This document shows, piece after piece, positions 43,596 to 53,484 of a stretch of DNA of 64,000 bases. This stretch comes from Aphrocallistes beatrix (lineage: Eukaryota > Porifera > Hexactinellida > Sceptrulophora > Aphrocallistidae), in the NCBI GenBank assembly GCA_963281255.1, contig OY725506.1, positions 2,275,001 through 2,339,000 on the forward strand, written 5' to 3'. Every line of letters begins with the position of its first letter. Position 1 is the first letter of the stretch. Position numbers and translations under genes: made by a program. The notes beneath the pieces were generated by a model. It did not search any database. It saw nothing but the letters and a program-made list of their open reading frames with translations, and was not told the DNA's origin.

Positions 43596-44577
43596 CATAG
43601 CCTACCGTATATAAGGCCACACAGTAACTTGCGGATTTGGGACTAGGGGTGCTGTAGAAGATGGTTGAACTAATACATGAACTGCCTTAAATCATTAACA
43701 AAGCACAATATAGTTTAGGAATGTATTACCAGCATATGTAAATATGGTATCAAAGTACCCATATCCGTTGTTAAAATTTAGATTAGTCACCATATGGTTG
43801 CACAATAGATTATATTTGTGACAAATTTGGTGATTTTCAGAGATCGTTTAATTAAGGGCACTTCTAAATGTTTTTATTATAAAATGTTTCGCATAGAACT
43901 GAGATGTGAATGAGTTAATACGAAAAATTTGGAATGTTAATACATTCCAGTGTTGCTATAGAAACGTGTTTTGGTCAGTTGGGGTTATATCTTGAAAACC
44001 GCGATAGCTAGACATTCAAATGTAATTCCATTTGATAGCGAATATACTACTTCCTATTAAGCAATAATATAATTTCGACGTCTAAATTCAATGGTTTACG
44101 AGTTATTACACAATTTATCATATTGGCCACATTTGGTCATTTGTCGAATATCTCGTAAACCATTAAATTTATACGTCGAAATTATATTATTGCTTAATAG
44201 GAAGTAGTATATTCGCTATCAAATGGAATTATAATTTGAATGTCTAGCTATCGCGGTTTTCCAGATATAGCCCCAACTGACCAAAACACGTTTCAATAGC
44301 AACACTAGAATGTAGCAACATTCCATGAAAAAATTCCGAATTTTTCGTATTAACCCATTCGCATTTCAGCTCTATGCGGAAAATTTTAGAATAAAAACAC
44401 TTAAAAGTGTCCTTAAACGAAAATCACCAAATTTGACACAAATATAATCTATTGCGCAACCATATGGTGACTAATCTAAATTTTAACAACGGATATGGGT
44501 ACTTTGACACTATATTTATATATGCTGGTAATACATTCCTAAGCTCTATTGTGCTTTGTTAACGAGTGCATTATTGC
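43596..44577. mobile_element. P-type palindromic MITE inserted in the MULE gene
   Basis: The left end is CATAGCCTACCGTATATAAG. The arms mirror each other around 44105 to about 44570 (CATATTTATATATGCTGGTAAT), but the last 90 bp of the right end are lost. It is very similar to 56613-57692. Confidence 0.8.
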
Positions 44578-44628
44578 TACCTCAAAAGTCGGTTAGAATT
44601 TCATCACTTATTTATTATGTAGGATTTA

Positions 44629-45030
44629 TTATGTATCCAAGGTTTTGAGATCTTTGTTTGACAAGCTCAAACAAACACTCACGAATAAATATTCCGGGAT
44701 TTTCCAGGAAGAAGACAGTAGGCACATGGGAATTGCTTCCCGTACTTCATGGAGTGCAGCGTAAATATTTGATAAAAGAGCCAAGGACACGTCTGAAAAG
44801 TTCCATCCACATAAATTTTCTGATTCCGAAAGTTTTCTGAGGTTATCAGATGTTGAAAATATAATGATTTTATCACTCCTATCTCCGTCTTCTGTCATCA
44901 AGAACTGATACCCTGTGTGTGTTTTAGCCCATTCTCCCTCAAAACAAATTTCAGACTGAGGGAATGGTGGCACTCGATTTTTTCTGATTCTATAAAGGGA
45001 AGACTTGATGGAGTAGAGAGAGTATGTCAT
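44629..45030 (-). pseudogene. MULE transposase catalytic start, broken
   Basis: The frame 44629-45030 starts SIKSSLYRIRKNRVPPFP (conserved linker before the catalytic core) and GYQFLMTEDGDRSDKIIIFST. After a one-base shift the frame 44679-44876 reads QKIYVDGTFQTCPWLFYQIF, where VDGTF holds the first catalytic Asp of the MULE family, and CAYCLLPGKSRNIY. The remaining catalytic residues are not found before the P-type insertion. Confidence 0.82.
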
Positions 45031-45113
45031 TTTGCAGCTACTTAGTCCAGATTATCGCTAGCTGAAACTTCTATCAATTGTTGCTGATATACTGCAGGAA
45101 CTGGGTCGATATT

Positions 45114-45374
45114 TTATTTTATTTTGCTTTTAATTTTGTCAACAACTTTGCAAGCTGTCATCCCAGCCTGATTAGATGGATAGCTATGCTCGTCTGCTCT
45201 GCTTGATACGATACCATTGTTGATCGTTGTCAAAGCTCCACTGCAACTTTGGCTTGTCTTACATCTCCAAAAGATACGGTCATCTCTACCTCGCCTATTG
45301 ATGACATATCTGTACCCTTCAAAATTAGCGAACGATCGCTTCTGGTTGTAGTAATAAATTCTATGTGATAACAA
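45114..45374 (-). pseudogene. FLYWCH-type zinc finger of MULE transposase
   Basis: The frame shows the order F..Y.Y..N (GYRYVINRRGRDD), then FWRC (IFWRCKTSQSCSGAL), then the H.H-like end (DEHSYPSN, second His altered) and a helix with ACKVVDKIK. This is the Cys/His finger that heads many animal MULE proteins and binds the terminal repeat. It is followed at once by catalytic-domain remnants on the same strand. Confidence 0.78.
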
Positions 45375-45654
45375 ACTCCAAAATTTAAGGGAAATTTAAA
45401 TTGTGTTGAATATTAATTAGTTTGTTTGTTGTTTTCTTACACTTTGAAAACCTAAAATGTCGTTGAAACAATGCATTTCATTGAGTAGGCGAATTGGCAC
45501 TAGTATACAGATTTTTTAACACCTCGAGTAGGTGTTAAAAGTGTACTACTTGAAAACGAGAAGATACATAATGGGTTACTTAAGATGAAATGTTCACTAT
45601 GCATCACTACACCTTTGTGTTGATACAATATTTTATGATCAGCTGAACTGTCTT

Positions 45655-46215
45655 AAACATAATTTAAAGCATTATTGACATTGAACTTTATGTTAAAACC
45701 AAGCTGGGGTGGGTGATTCTAAATTTTTTGAAATTTGTAATGGATGCTGCTGCATCCCTGCGCTGCTATGGAAGCCATTTTGGGCAATTGATGCTATGTT
45801 GTGATAACTATATCTACTAGGCTTGGATATTTATTCAATAGACAATAGATAACTTCCTAATCAGTAATATTATTATTTTTATGCTGAATACGATTTTTTT
45901 GGGTTATGGGGCAATTTTTAAAAACATGGCAAAATATATATTGACCCATAACTCAAAATCCATTGAATTTCAGCATACAAATAATAATATTGCTCAATAG
46001 GAGGTAGGCAATTTCCTATCGAATAGGAACAAACTTATAGGCCTAGTTGCAATCGTTTTCACAATATAGCACCAATTGACCGAAATGGTTTTTCAGCAAC
46101 GCGGGAATGAACCAGCCTTACATTAGAATTCTCAAAATTTTTGGAATCAACACATCCCCTGCTTGACCACAAAATTCTATGTCAATACGCTTTAAAGAAT
46201 GTTCAAAACTGTTCA
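45655..46215. repeat. Diverged P-type palindrome core
   Basis: Inverted arms around 45925 (GGATATTTATTCAATAGACA... with CTATCGAATAGGAAC; GACCCATAACTCAAAATCCA with the mirrored GGGTTATGG) and the family motifs GCTATGGAA and TTGCGCAAC. No termini were found. Confidence 0.6.
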
Positions 46216-46337
46216 GAAAATGCACAATTTGGTACAAAATAACTTATTGCGCAACAGGATGTAAATTGCTAGAAGTAAATATTTTAATAGTCTTTTCCCT
46301 AGATCATTGAAATTTATAACCGACGAATTATAAACAA

Positions 46338-46877
46338 CAAGCGCGCTTCGCTTGCTTGCGCTGCGCGGCTGGCGGACACTTTGTGTCCGCCGGAGGCTCG
46401 CTTCGGTCGCCTGGGGTCACATTGGTTAATTATAAGGGGATAGCATCTCTAAATATGTCTGTCTTACTTTTATATTCGATATCACTTAAAAAATCACCAG
46501 ATTTGTCAATTTTAAAATGTTTGATGCGTAATGATGACGTCATAACAAAGTGATGAGTCAACATTTTTTGATGATAGTTGCATCATATGTGAGACATATT
46601 ATTATACAGATTTTATTAAATTTTCAGCCTTCTATCTATAATGGCCGAGTTATGCTCGAATAACTGTATTGCTTAACTTTTAAAAATGTGACAATGACGT
46701 CATAATTCCATGATGAGTCGACATTTACTCTGAGCTCAGAACTTACAGGAGCCATAGCCAAGACTCCCACATGCCAAAAATTAGCTTTCTGCGCCCGGCA
46801 GTTTCTTCAATCAATTCATTACAGTTTTAATAGTAAGGATAAATAAATATACATTAATCGAGTTTTAATAGTAAGGA
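46338..46877 (-). mobile_element. Helitron family A, doubled 5' end
   Basis: The 3' end is CAAGCGCGCTTCGCTTG at 46338. 5' termini of AGTTTTAATAGTAAGGA type end at 46839 and again at 46877. Confidence 0.85.
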
Positions 46878-46988
46878 TATATACAACGGGTACCAAATAA
46901 TAATACCAAATGATAAAATATCACCAATCCATTTCAAATATATTTGTTTAATGAATTTATTGTAAACAAAGGTAAGAAAGTATCATAA

Positions 46989-47179
46989 ACCAATTTGTCC
47001 CCACCTTTATCAAGCAGTCGCCATCTAGAGATCTACAAACGCGCCGTTATACCAAGTGAGTATCATCTAGCACCGTGGGCTTATTTGAGCAATTACTGAG
47101 TCAAGACTGTACTCGATATCCCCCGCGTATTTGTGGGATGTCTGGATAGCGACTGCTTGATAAAGGTGGAGACAAAATG
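46989..47179. mobile_element. MITE with 45-bp inverted ends, about 190 bp
   Basis: The inverted ends include TTTGTCYCCACCTTTATCAA and GCAGTCGC. The flanks AGTATCATA and AGTATCTTT may be a 9-bp duplication with two changes. A relic of the same end is at 52860-52910 (GACTACTGCATGATGAAGG). Confidence 0.6.
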
Positions 47180-47653
47180 GAGTATCTTTAGATGTTATTT
47201 ACACACGCTGCAATCAATAATGAGCTATTATCACCTGATCATTAAAATATTATCCTAGGAAGGTGTTGTGATGTATAATACACAATTCGTCCCCAGTAAC
47301 CTAATCTCATATATAGTCAACATCCAGTAACTCAAACACTCAGGAGAAATCAAATCTGTTAGAGATAGCAAATGTTCGAGTTAACTGAGAGCCTCCATTT
47401 AATGCAACGAATCTCATTTTCAAGTTATGTCATAGTATGTTATGGTAATATAGTCGAAACCGGAATTTCTTAGTATTTCTTTGCATGTTTAAACAGTAAG
47501 AAAAAAATGGATAGCAAGAAAAACCCCGATGAAAATTAATTTAGATATGAAATTTTTTACAGCTTCTGAAACTAATAAAAACTGATAAGTAAGAAAAATC
47601 GGTATGAGAAAAAACAGGTTTTGACTGTATACAGTTTGTGTTTTGAAGAATAA
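47180..47653. other. AT-rich DNA without recognised features
   Basis: No ORF, inverted repeat or RNA gene could be supported between the MITE at 46989 and the Helitron piece at 47654. Confidence 0.4.
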
Positions 47654-47885
47654 CTAGTGCGCTTCGCTTGCTTGCGCTGCGCGGGTGGCGGACACTTTGT
47701 CTCTGCCGGATGCGCCCAAAGGGTGCCTAGGCTCACATTGATTAATCATAGGGTATATACTATCTCTAAATATGCCTGTCTTACCGCTGTAATCAAAATC
47801 ACCCGGAGAATCACAAAATTTATCAATTATTAAATTTTTTGATGCGTAATGACGTCATAACAGAGTGATGAGTCATCATCTTTTA
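47654..47885 (-). mobile_element. Helitron family A 3' half ending in CTAG
   Basis: On the minus strand the terminus reads ...AAGCGCACTAG followed by T. This is the canonical Helitron CTRR ending; other copies here show CTTG. The hairpin GGCGGACAC region and TGACGTCA site are present. The 5' half is missing. Confidence 0.78.
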
Positions 47886-47886
47886 A

Positions 47887-48000
47887 GGGTCCAAGCTCGT
47901 TTAAGTTCAGGTGGATGTGTTTGCATTTTGAATAAGGGAACTTGGTCGTCTGATTCGTAGTTGTTACTCTCGCAACTGGAATGAACAACTGTTTGGTATT
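47887..48000 (-). pseudogene. THAP-domain fragment of a P transposase
   Basis: The minus-strand translation with one frameshift gives NSCSF near 47990 and NYESDDQVPLFKMQTHPPEL then KRAW, aligning with residues 4-37 of the THAP domain at 38302. It lies outside the P-type element starting at 48048, so it is a separate relic. It shows more than one P transposase lineage was once here. Confidence 0.75.
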
Positions 48001-48517
48001 TTAAATTATAGAATTAGCGCCTACGAGCTATTAGTAATACTAACGACCATGGCCTACTTAATATACGGCTATATATGTCACCGAGAAGGCCATAAAACGA
48101 AGAGGCCAGTTTTAACAAAGTCAAAATTTAATTAGACCGATAAAACAAAAGCCGCTTCCGAAAGACATTTGAAATGCATTATTACTATATACAAACATTA
48201 TATCAGAGTATCTAATTCCGCTGTCAAAAATTTGATATGTCATCATGTGATTGCGCAATAGGCTCTTTTTAGAGCGGAAATGTTGCTGTTCTAGCTCATA
48301 TTAAACATCGTTATCTGCATATCTAATGCTTGATGTTTTGATAGAGCAACAATAGGAAGACCTCAAGCCAAAAAATCTGAAAATATTAGTTGTAATGTAT
48401 ATGCATTCCTCAGTTGCTATGGAAACAAAAAATTAGATGTTTAAGCCATAAGTCGAAAAATATAGATCGTAGACACTAAGAAATTATACCATTTAATCCG
48501 TAAACTATTACATTCTA

Positions 48518-49015
48518 CAAGCGCGTTTCGCTTGCTTGCGCTGCGCGGCTGGCAGACACTTCGTGTCCGCCGGAGACTCCCTTCGGTCGCCTGGAGGTGA
48601 CATTGGTTGATTATAAGGGAGATATCATCTCTAAATATGTCCATCTTAGTTTTAAAATCGATATCACTCGAAAAAACACCAAATTTGTCAATTTTTAAAA
48701 TTTTGATGAGTAATGATGACGTCATAGCAAAGTGATGAGTCATCATTTTTTGATGATAGTTGCATCATATGTGAGACGTGTTAATATACAGATTCTATCA
48801 AAATTTCAGCCTTCTATCTCCTATAATAGCTGAGTTATGCCCGAATAACTGTGTTGCTTAACTTTTAAAAATGTGACAATGACGTAATAATTCCATGGTG
48901 AGTCGACATTTTCGTCTGAGCTCAGAACTTACTGGAGCCATAGCCAAAAGACTCCCCCCACATGCCAAAAATTAGCTTTCTGTGCACGCCAGTTTCTTCA
49001 ATCAATTCGTTACAG

Positions 49016-49046
<31 letters not shown>

Positions 49047-49074
49047 TACATTAATCGAGTTTTAATAGTAAGGA
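48518..49074 (-). mobile_element. Helitron family A, full length, with internal empty-site proof
   Basis: It is inserted in the left arm of the palindrome. The right arm keeps the uninterrupted sequence (TTCATATAGGAAGTAATAG) matching the joined flanks (TTCTTATATAGAATGTAATAG on the minus strand). Hence the element is TC...CTTG between A and T with no duplication, 557 bp. Confidence 0.93.
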
Positions 49075-49255
49075 TATAAGAATAATATTACTCACATGTT
49101 TATTTTCAATATGTTCTGAGTTATCTAGGATTTTGTCACATCTCATTACTTCTCTATAGATCGTGATATAATCCTAGATAACTCAGAACTTATTGAAAAT
49201 AAACATGTGAATAGTATTATTTTCATATAGGAAGTAATAGTTTACGAATTAAATG

Positions 49256-49810
49256 CAGGGTTGCCATCTCCTCAATCATAAAAAAAGGACACTCAGGGAT
49301 AGATCCAAGATTTAGAAAAACGATGTAAAGAGAGAGCGTAGCGAACGACAATAATGGCTGTCTGGGTGCTAGCACCCCAAGGAATTGTTTTGAATGTTTT
49401 TCGTGTGCTTCTATATCAATATATTGGATCTCTGATCCAATATAATGTTATAGTAGCACAGTTCTAAAATGAGTGCTGGTGTCTGGCCGTATGTGGTGTA
49501 CAGACCTGAGTTTAAGAGATATCGGTTTGAATTTTTTTGTGAAGCTGCGGACATATATGTAAATTCTCACCTAGGGTTTCGATTTCCAAAATATGCTAAA
49601 TCATCATGATAGCCATTCTAGTATATAATCTACAAGTAAAACGTAAAAGGACAAGAATGAGTTTATAAGAACAAAAAGGACAAAAAGCGAAAAAAGGACA
49701 ATAAGGACAAAAAGCGAAAAAAAAGGACAAAAAGGACAGCATATTTTAAAAAGGACAGGTAGCAAAAAAGAAGGACTGTCCTTTCTAAAAAAGGACGTAT
49801 GGTAACCCTG
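49256..49810. mobile_element. hAT-type MITE, 555 bp, perfect 8-bp duplication
   Basis: The ends CAGGGTTGCCATCTCC and the inverse of CAGGGTTACCATACGTCC are flanked by ATTAAATG at 49248-49255 and 49811-49818. The interior has an AAGGACAAAAAGCGAAAA run near 49675-49760. Same end type as 57873-58093. Confidence 0.92.
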
Positions 49811-50289
49811 ATTAAATGGTATAATTTATTAGTGTCTACGATCTATACTTTTCGACTTATGGCTTAAACATCTAATTTTTTTGTTTCCATAGCAACTGAG
49901 GGATGCATAGACATTCCAACTAAAATTTACAGATTATTTGGCTTGAGGTCTTCCTATTGTTGCTCTATCAAAGAATCAAGCATTAGAAATGCAGATAACG
50001 ATGTTTAATATGAGCTAGAACAGCAACATTTTCCGCTCTAAAAAGAGCCTATTGCGCAATCACATGATGACATATCAAATTCTTGACAGCGGAATTAGAT
50101 ACTCTGATATAATGTTTGTATATGGTAATAATACATTTCAAATGTCTATCGGAAGCGGTTTTTGTTTTATCGGTCTAATTAAATTTTGACTTTGTTAAAA
50201 CTGGCCTTTTCGTTTTTTGGCCTTCTCGGTGACATATATAGCCGTATATTAGATAGGCCATGTAACGACTAATAGTAGGGTAAGAAAAT

Positions 50290-50809
50290 AACAAAATTTT
50301 GCATCATACGCATAAATAATAGTTTTAAAAAAACATAAGCATGTAATCAATTGATGAAACAAGTATTATTAAAAATTAAGATTGGTTACTACTGCATCCC
50401 TGGTACTATATTTCAAATTCACTTTATGGTCTTATACTATACACTAACTAATGGTATCAACATATTAATCGTACATATCATAAACAGGGGCCGTTCGCGG
50501 GCTTTAGACTATTTGCGAAAAAGATTATGCTGGGCTCGTGGTACGCGGAATCTGTCGATTATTCAGTTTTTATCACATTTTAGCCAAACCCTGGTTTCGA
50601 TTGGTCTCGCCGCTCGCGGCTTTGCTATTCACGCTAATTCTCAGACGAAACCCTCACGAAGTTAAGCATCGTGCCAACTATCCTGGGATCCCAAATATTT
50701 TTTAGCCAAATCTAGTGATTTCGAGATAAATTAATAACGTGATCATTGTTTATACGAGTATACGTAGTATTCTGTTGTAAATATTCAATATTGCTTTAGT
50801 ATCCAAAGC
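50290..50809. other. Unassigned DNA with a possible 5S rRNA-like scrap
   Basis: Near 50640-50690 the text CGAAGTTAAGCATCGTGCC resembles the internal control region of 5S rRNA (CGAAGTTAAGCA.CGT), which occurs in 5S-derived SINEs and pseudogenes. The rest of 5S is not recognisable. The segment 50480-50690 is GC-richer than its flanks. Confidence 0.3.
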
Positions 50810-51115
50810 GCAAACAAGCGAAGCGCGCTTGTATATATCAAATCACTGGAAATTTAGTGCTGGACACGAATTCAACAATCAAAATATGGCCTGGTGTGAT
50901 TAAATATTACTGATAGATACAATCCCGGTGATATCACATTATTATAATGTAAATTCAAATTTTATTTCTGAGCTCAGAACTTAGTGGAGCCATAGCCAAA
51001 AGACTCCCACATGCAAAAATCAGCTTTCTACGCCTGGCAGTTTCTTCAATCAATTCGTTACAGATATATATATATATACATTATATATAAACATTAATCG
51101 AGTTTTAATAGTAAG
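50810..51115. mobile_element. Two Helitron A end fragments
   Basis: 50811-50832 is a plus-oriented 3' terminus (CAAACAAGCGAAGCGCGCTTG). 50965-51112 is a minus-oriented 5' part (CAGTTTCTTCAATCAATTCG ... TAATAGTAAGGA). The sequence between is unrelated. Confidence 0.7.
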
Positions 51116-51736
51116 GATATATACGTATATACACACACATACACACACATTAATAGTAAGGATATACTCGTATCAGTGCAAAAACAATATCTACATAATA
51201 AAATTTAACCCAACTCCTCACATCTGACACTCCCATATGATAAAGAGTGTTAAATCCAGAGAAATGACTAATTACTTATAAACAAAAAAATAAGATTATA
51301 AAAAATGAGACATCATAGGAAAATGTGCAACTGCAGAACAATTTTATATTCACATGCTCAAAACACAGTGGGTTAACTACGGGATATAGGAATATTTTTG
51401 ACTAGCGAATATTATTGGAAATTAAGAATCTACAATATCAAATTACTATAAGAACGAAGTTCTTTTGATTCTAATAATGAAACTATTATTTAAGATTGAG
51501 ATAAACAGTTCAAATATATTATCAAGGTATAGTATATCGACTCTAAACAATTGCTTAGTCTGGTCAGATTACTTGTATAATCTATTGATTTTCATGATGA
51601 CGTCATGACAGTCTAATCAGAATGTGTTAAAACAGGTGAAACGGTTAATTAAGATTAAGATAGACACATCAAATATGTTATCATAGTTTAGTATATCGAC
51701 CCTAAACAATCGTTCGACCAGGTGAGATTACTTTAA
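51116..51736. other. AT-rich DNA without recognised features
   Basis: Two diverged copies of an approximately 150-bp block are present (AGATTGAGATAAACAGTTCA with AAGATTAAGATAGACACATC; TATAGTATATCGACTCTAAA with TAGTATATCGACCCTAAAC), at about 51490-51570 and 51650-51735. Confidence 0.5.
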
Positions 51737-51954
51737 TCCTTACTATTAAAACTCGATTAATGTGTGTGTTGTATATATAACGAATTGATTGAAGACACTG
51801 CCAGGCACAGAAAGCTGTTTTTGTGGCTATGGCCCCACTAAGTTCTGACCTAAGACGAAAATATCTACGCATCATGACTTATGTCATTGTCACTTTTTTA
51901 TTATTAGAAATCAGTTTTTCGACTATAACAGCTATTTTAGGTGATATAATTATA

Positions 51955-52676
51955 GGGAACCGGACACTTCCCCCCAAGTTAATGAATGATACTAAATCGC
52001 GGACATTTCCCCCCCCAAAGTGTTGACATTGATCACCGCTAAGTTGAATATTAACAGTTAATAGAATCCACTGAAATTTGTGGTGTTAACAATAACAATT
52101 CAAATGCATAAATTACGATGAATGCGAATAATTTGACCTACTATTACAAATGGATGTTATCACCAGTACTAAGGGGAAGAAGCAACTAGCGTATTAAGGC
52201 TACATTTACGTCTTTCAAAAAAGACTTGCATCGGGGATAGATTCTTACGAATGCCAAAGGAGAAGAAACTATGGGTGTAATGCTAGGATTAAGATCTTGG
52301 ATGATTCAATCGTCGATGCAAATAACGATCACACACATGCTCCTGCGATGAATCATGTGGAAGTTCAAAAGCTGCGTCATAGAATTAAGCGTAAAGCAAT
52401 TGAATCGCAAGAGACTCCTCAACAAATTATATCATAATTTATCTTTCAATTTCTAGATTATCGTTTGTCGCATAAATTATATGTTAGTTATTCTATTTAT
52501 TCTAATACTAATTTTAATCAAATAATTAATACATTATTTATAAAGACAGCTGAATATATAAGCAAATACTAGTAACGGGGGAAATGTCCTAGGGAAAGTA
52601 TCATTCATTAACTGGGGGGGAAGTGTCCGGGGGGGGAAATGTCCGGGGGGGAAGTGTCCTAGACCCATAATTATAT
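51955..52676. mobile_element. MULE-type element, 722 bp, perfect 9-bp duplication
   Basis: The flanks ATAATTATA at 51946-51954 and 52677-52685 are identical. The terminal repeats are C/G-rich (GGGAACCGGACACTTCCCCC at left; GGGGAAGTGTCC repeats at right) and share AGTTAATGAATGATACT. Right-end sub-repeats (GGACATTTCCCCC type) are tandem. A FLYWCH remnant is inside. Confidence 0.9.
52198..52437 (+). pseudogene. FLYWCH-type finger plus helix of a MULE protein
   Basis: The frame after TAA at 52195 reads GYIYVFQKRLASG, then SYECQRRRNYGCNARIKI, NDHTHAP and HVEVQKLRHRIKRKA, ending TPQQIIS and TAA at 52435-52437. The C-C-H-H pattern with NH.H.P and the VEV..LR helix are hallmarks of MULE N-termini. 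The Trp of YWRC is replaced by Glu. The catalytic domain has been deleted; only the DNA-binding part is left. Confidence 0.82.
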
Positions 52677-52975
52677 AATTATATCTCAAATATGATACAG
52701 CTATCATAAAAAAAGATGACACATCACTCTGTTATGACGTCATCATTGCTCATCAAAAGTTGAAAATTTGACAAGTTTAGTGATTTTTTGAGTAATACAC
52801 AGTTATTGCTCCAATGTGTCCTTCTGTGCTAGACGATGCTCATTTTGTTTCCTGGCGCATTTCATGGGTTGCCTGGATGACTACTGCATGATGAAGGTGG
52901 AGGCAAACTGGGTTATTTTACAATGACAATTTTATCAAAAAACGTTTCTGGCACTTACAGTGTATCAATAAATAG

Positions 52976-53476
52976 TAGAGATGCACCGGATATCCGGTTT
53001 ATATCCGGTATCCGGCCATTTTCGTTGATTTAGCGGATATTAATATATTGACAAAATTCATGAATTGATGAAATACTACAGTAACAAACTCAAATTATAC
53101 ACTGTGCTATAACAAACTTATCGAGAGACTAATAATGAAAATCTAATAATCCTAAATTTTTCTGGATAAAGAGAAGACATTCTCCTTTTTCTGGTAACAA
53201 TTTGTTATGCCTTTCTTCAAATACAATTCCAGCACTACTAAATAATATTTCACTATAAACTGAACTAGGTGGAGTGCCTAAATATTTAATCGCAACCCCA
53301 ACTAAGTTTGGATATGACAAAGCATTTTCTTTCCACCATAGTAATGAGTTAGAAGATCTTGGGATTAGGGGATTAGTTAAGTTTTCAGTGGGTAACCAAT
53401 AATATTCGGTCGGATAATTGGAGGCCGGATATCTTATCCGGCCGGATAGGTAATTTTCCTACCCGGTGCATCTCTA
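52976..53476 (-). mobile_element. hAT transposon deletion derivative, 501 bp
   Basis: The ends TAGAGATGCACCGGATATCC and inverse of TAGAGATGCACCGGGTAGG are flanked by identical ATAAATAG (52968-52975 and 53477-53484). It retains the C-terminal piece of the transposase. Confidence 0.92.
53129..53392 (-). pseudogene. hAT dimerisation domain (C-terminus of transposase)
   Basis: The minus-strand frame reads WLPTENLTNPLI, then LLWWKENALSYPNLVGVAIK and YLGTPPSSVYSEILFSSAG, ending EERHNKLLPEKGECLLFIQK-NL. These are the conserved blocks of the hAT C-terminal dimerisation region (WW...P.L...A...L..P..S...ER.FS.AG). The Ser-Glu-Arg of the usual SERVFS is SEILFS. The open frame starts inside the element, so the rest of the gene was deleted. 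Confidence 0.85.
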
Positions 53477-53484
53477 ATAAATAG

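Larger units (their letters stand above)
42731..45507 (-). mobile_element. MULE-type transposon with FLYWCH/MULE transposase, split by a P-type palindrome
   Basis: A perfect 37-bp inverted repeat (42731-42767 and 45471-45507; core GCCAATTCGCCTACTCAATG), with diverged similarity continuing inward, delimits the element. The CACCTACT text just outside both ends suggests the repeat may extend further. Transposase pieces lie at 45374-44629 and 42995-42771. A 0.98-kb palindrome (43596-44577) was inserted between them. Confidence 0.8.
48048..50262. mobile_element. P-type palindromic MITE, second family, with Helitron and hAT MITE inside
   Basis: The ends are CATGGCCTACTTAATATACG and the inverse of CATGGCCTATCTAATATACG, with perfect 7-bp flanks TAACGAC (48041-48047 and 50263-50269). 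The arms mirror through the whole length once the Helitron (48518-49074) and hAT MITE (49256-49810) are removed, leaving about 1.1 kb. Shared motifs with the first family: TTGCGCAATAGG and GTTGCTATGGAAAC. Confidence 0.88.
51737..52810 (+). mobile_element. Helitron family A interrupted by a MULE derivative
   Basis: It starts TCCTTACTATTAAAACTCG after A. The body is split at 51955-52676 and continues to about 52810 (ATGACGTCATCATTGC). The 3' hairpins are absent. Confidence 0.75.
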
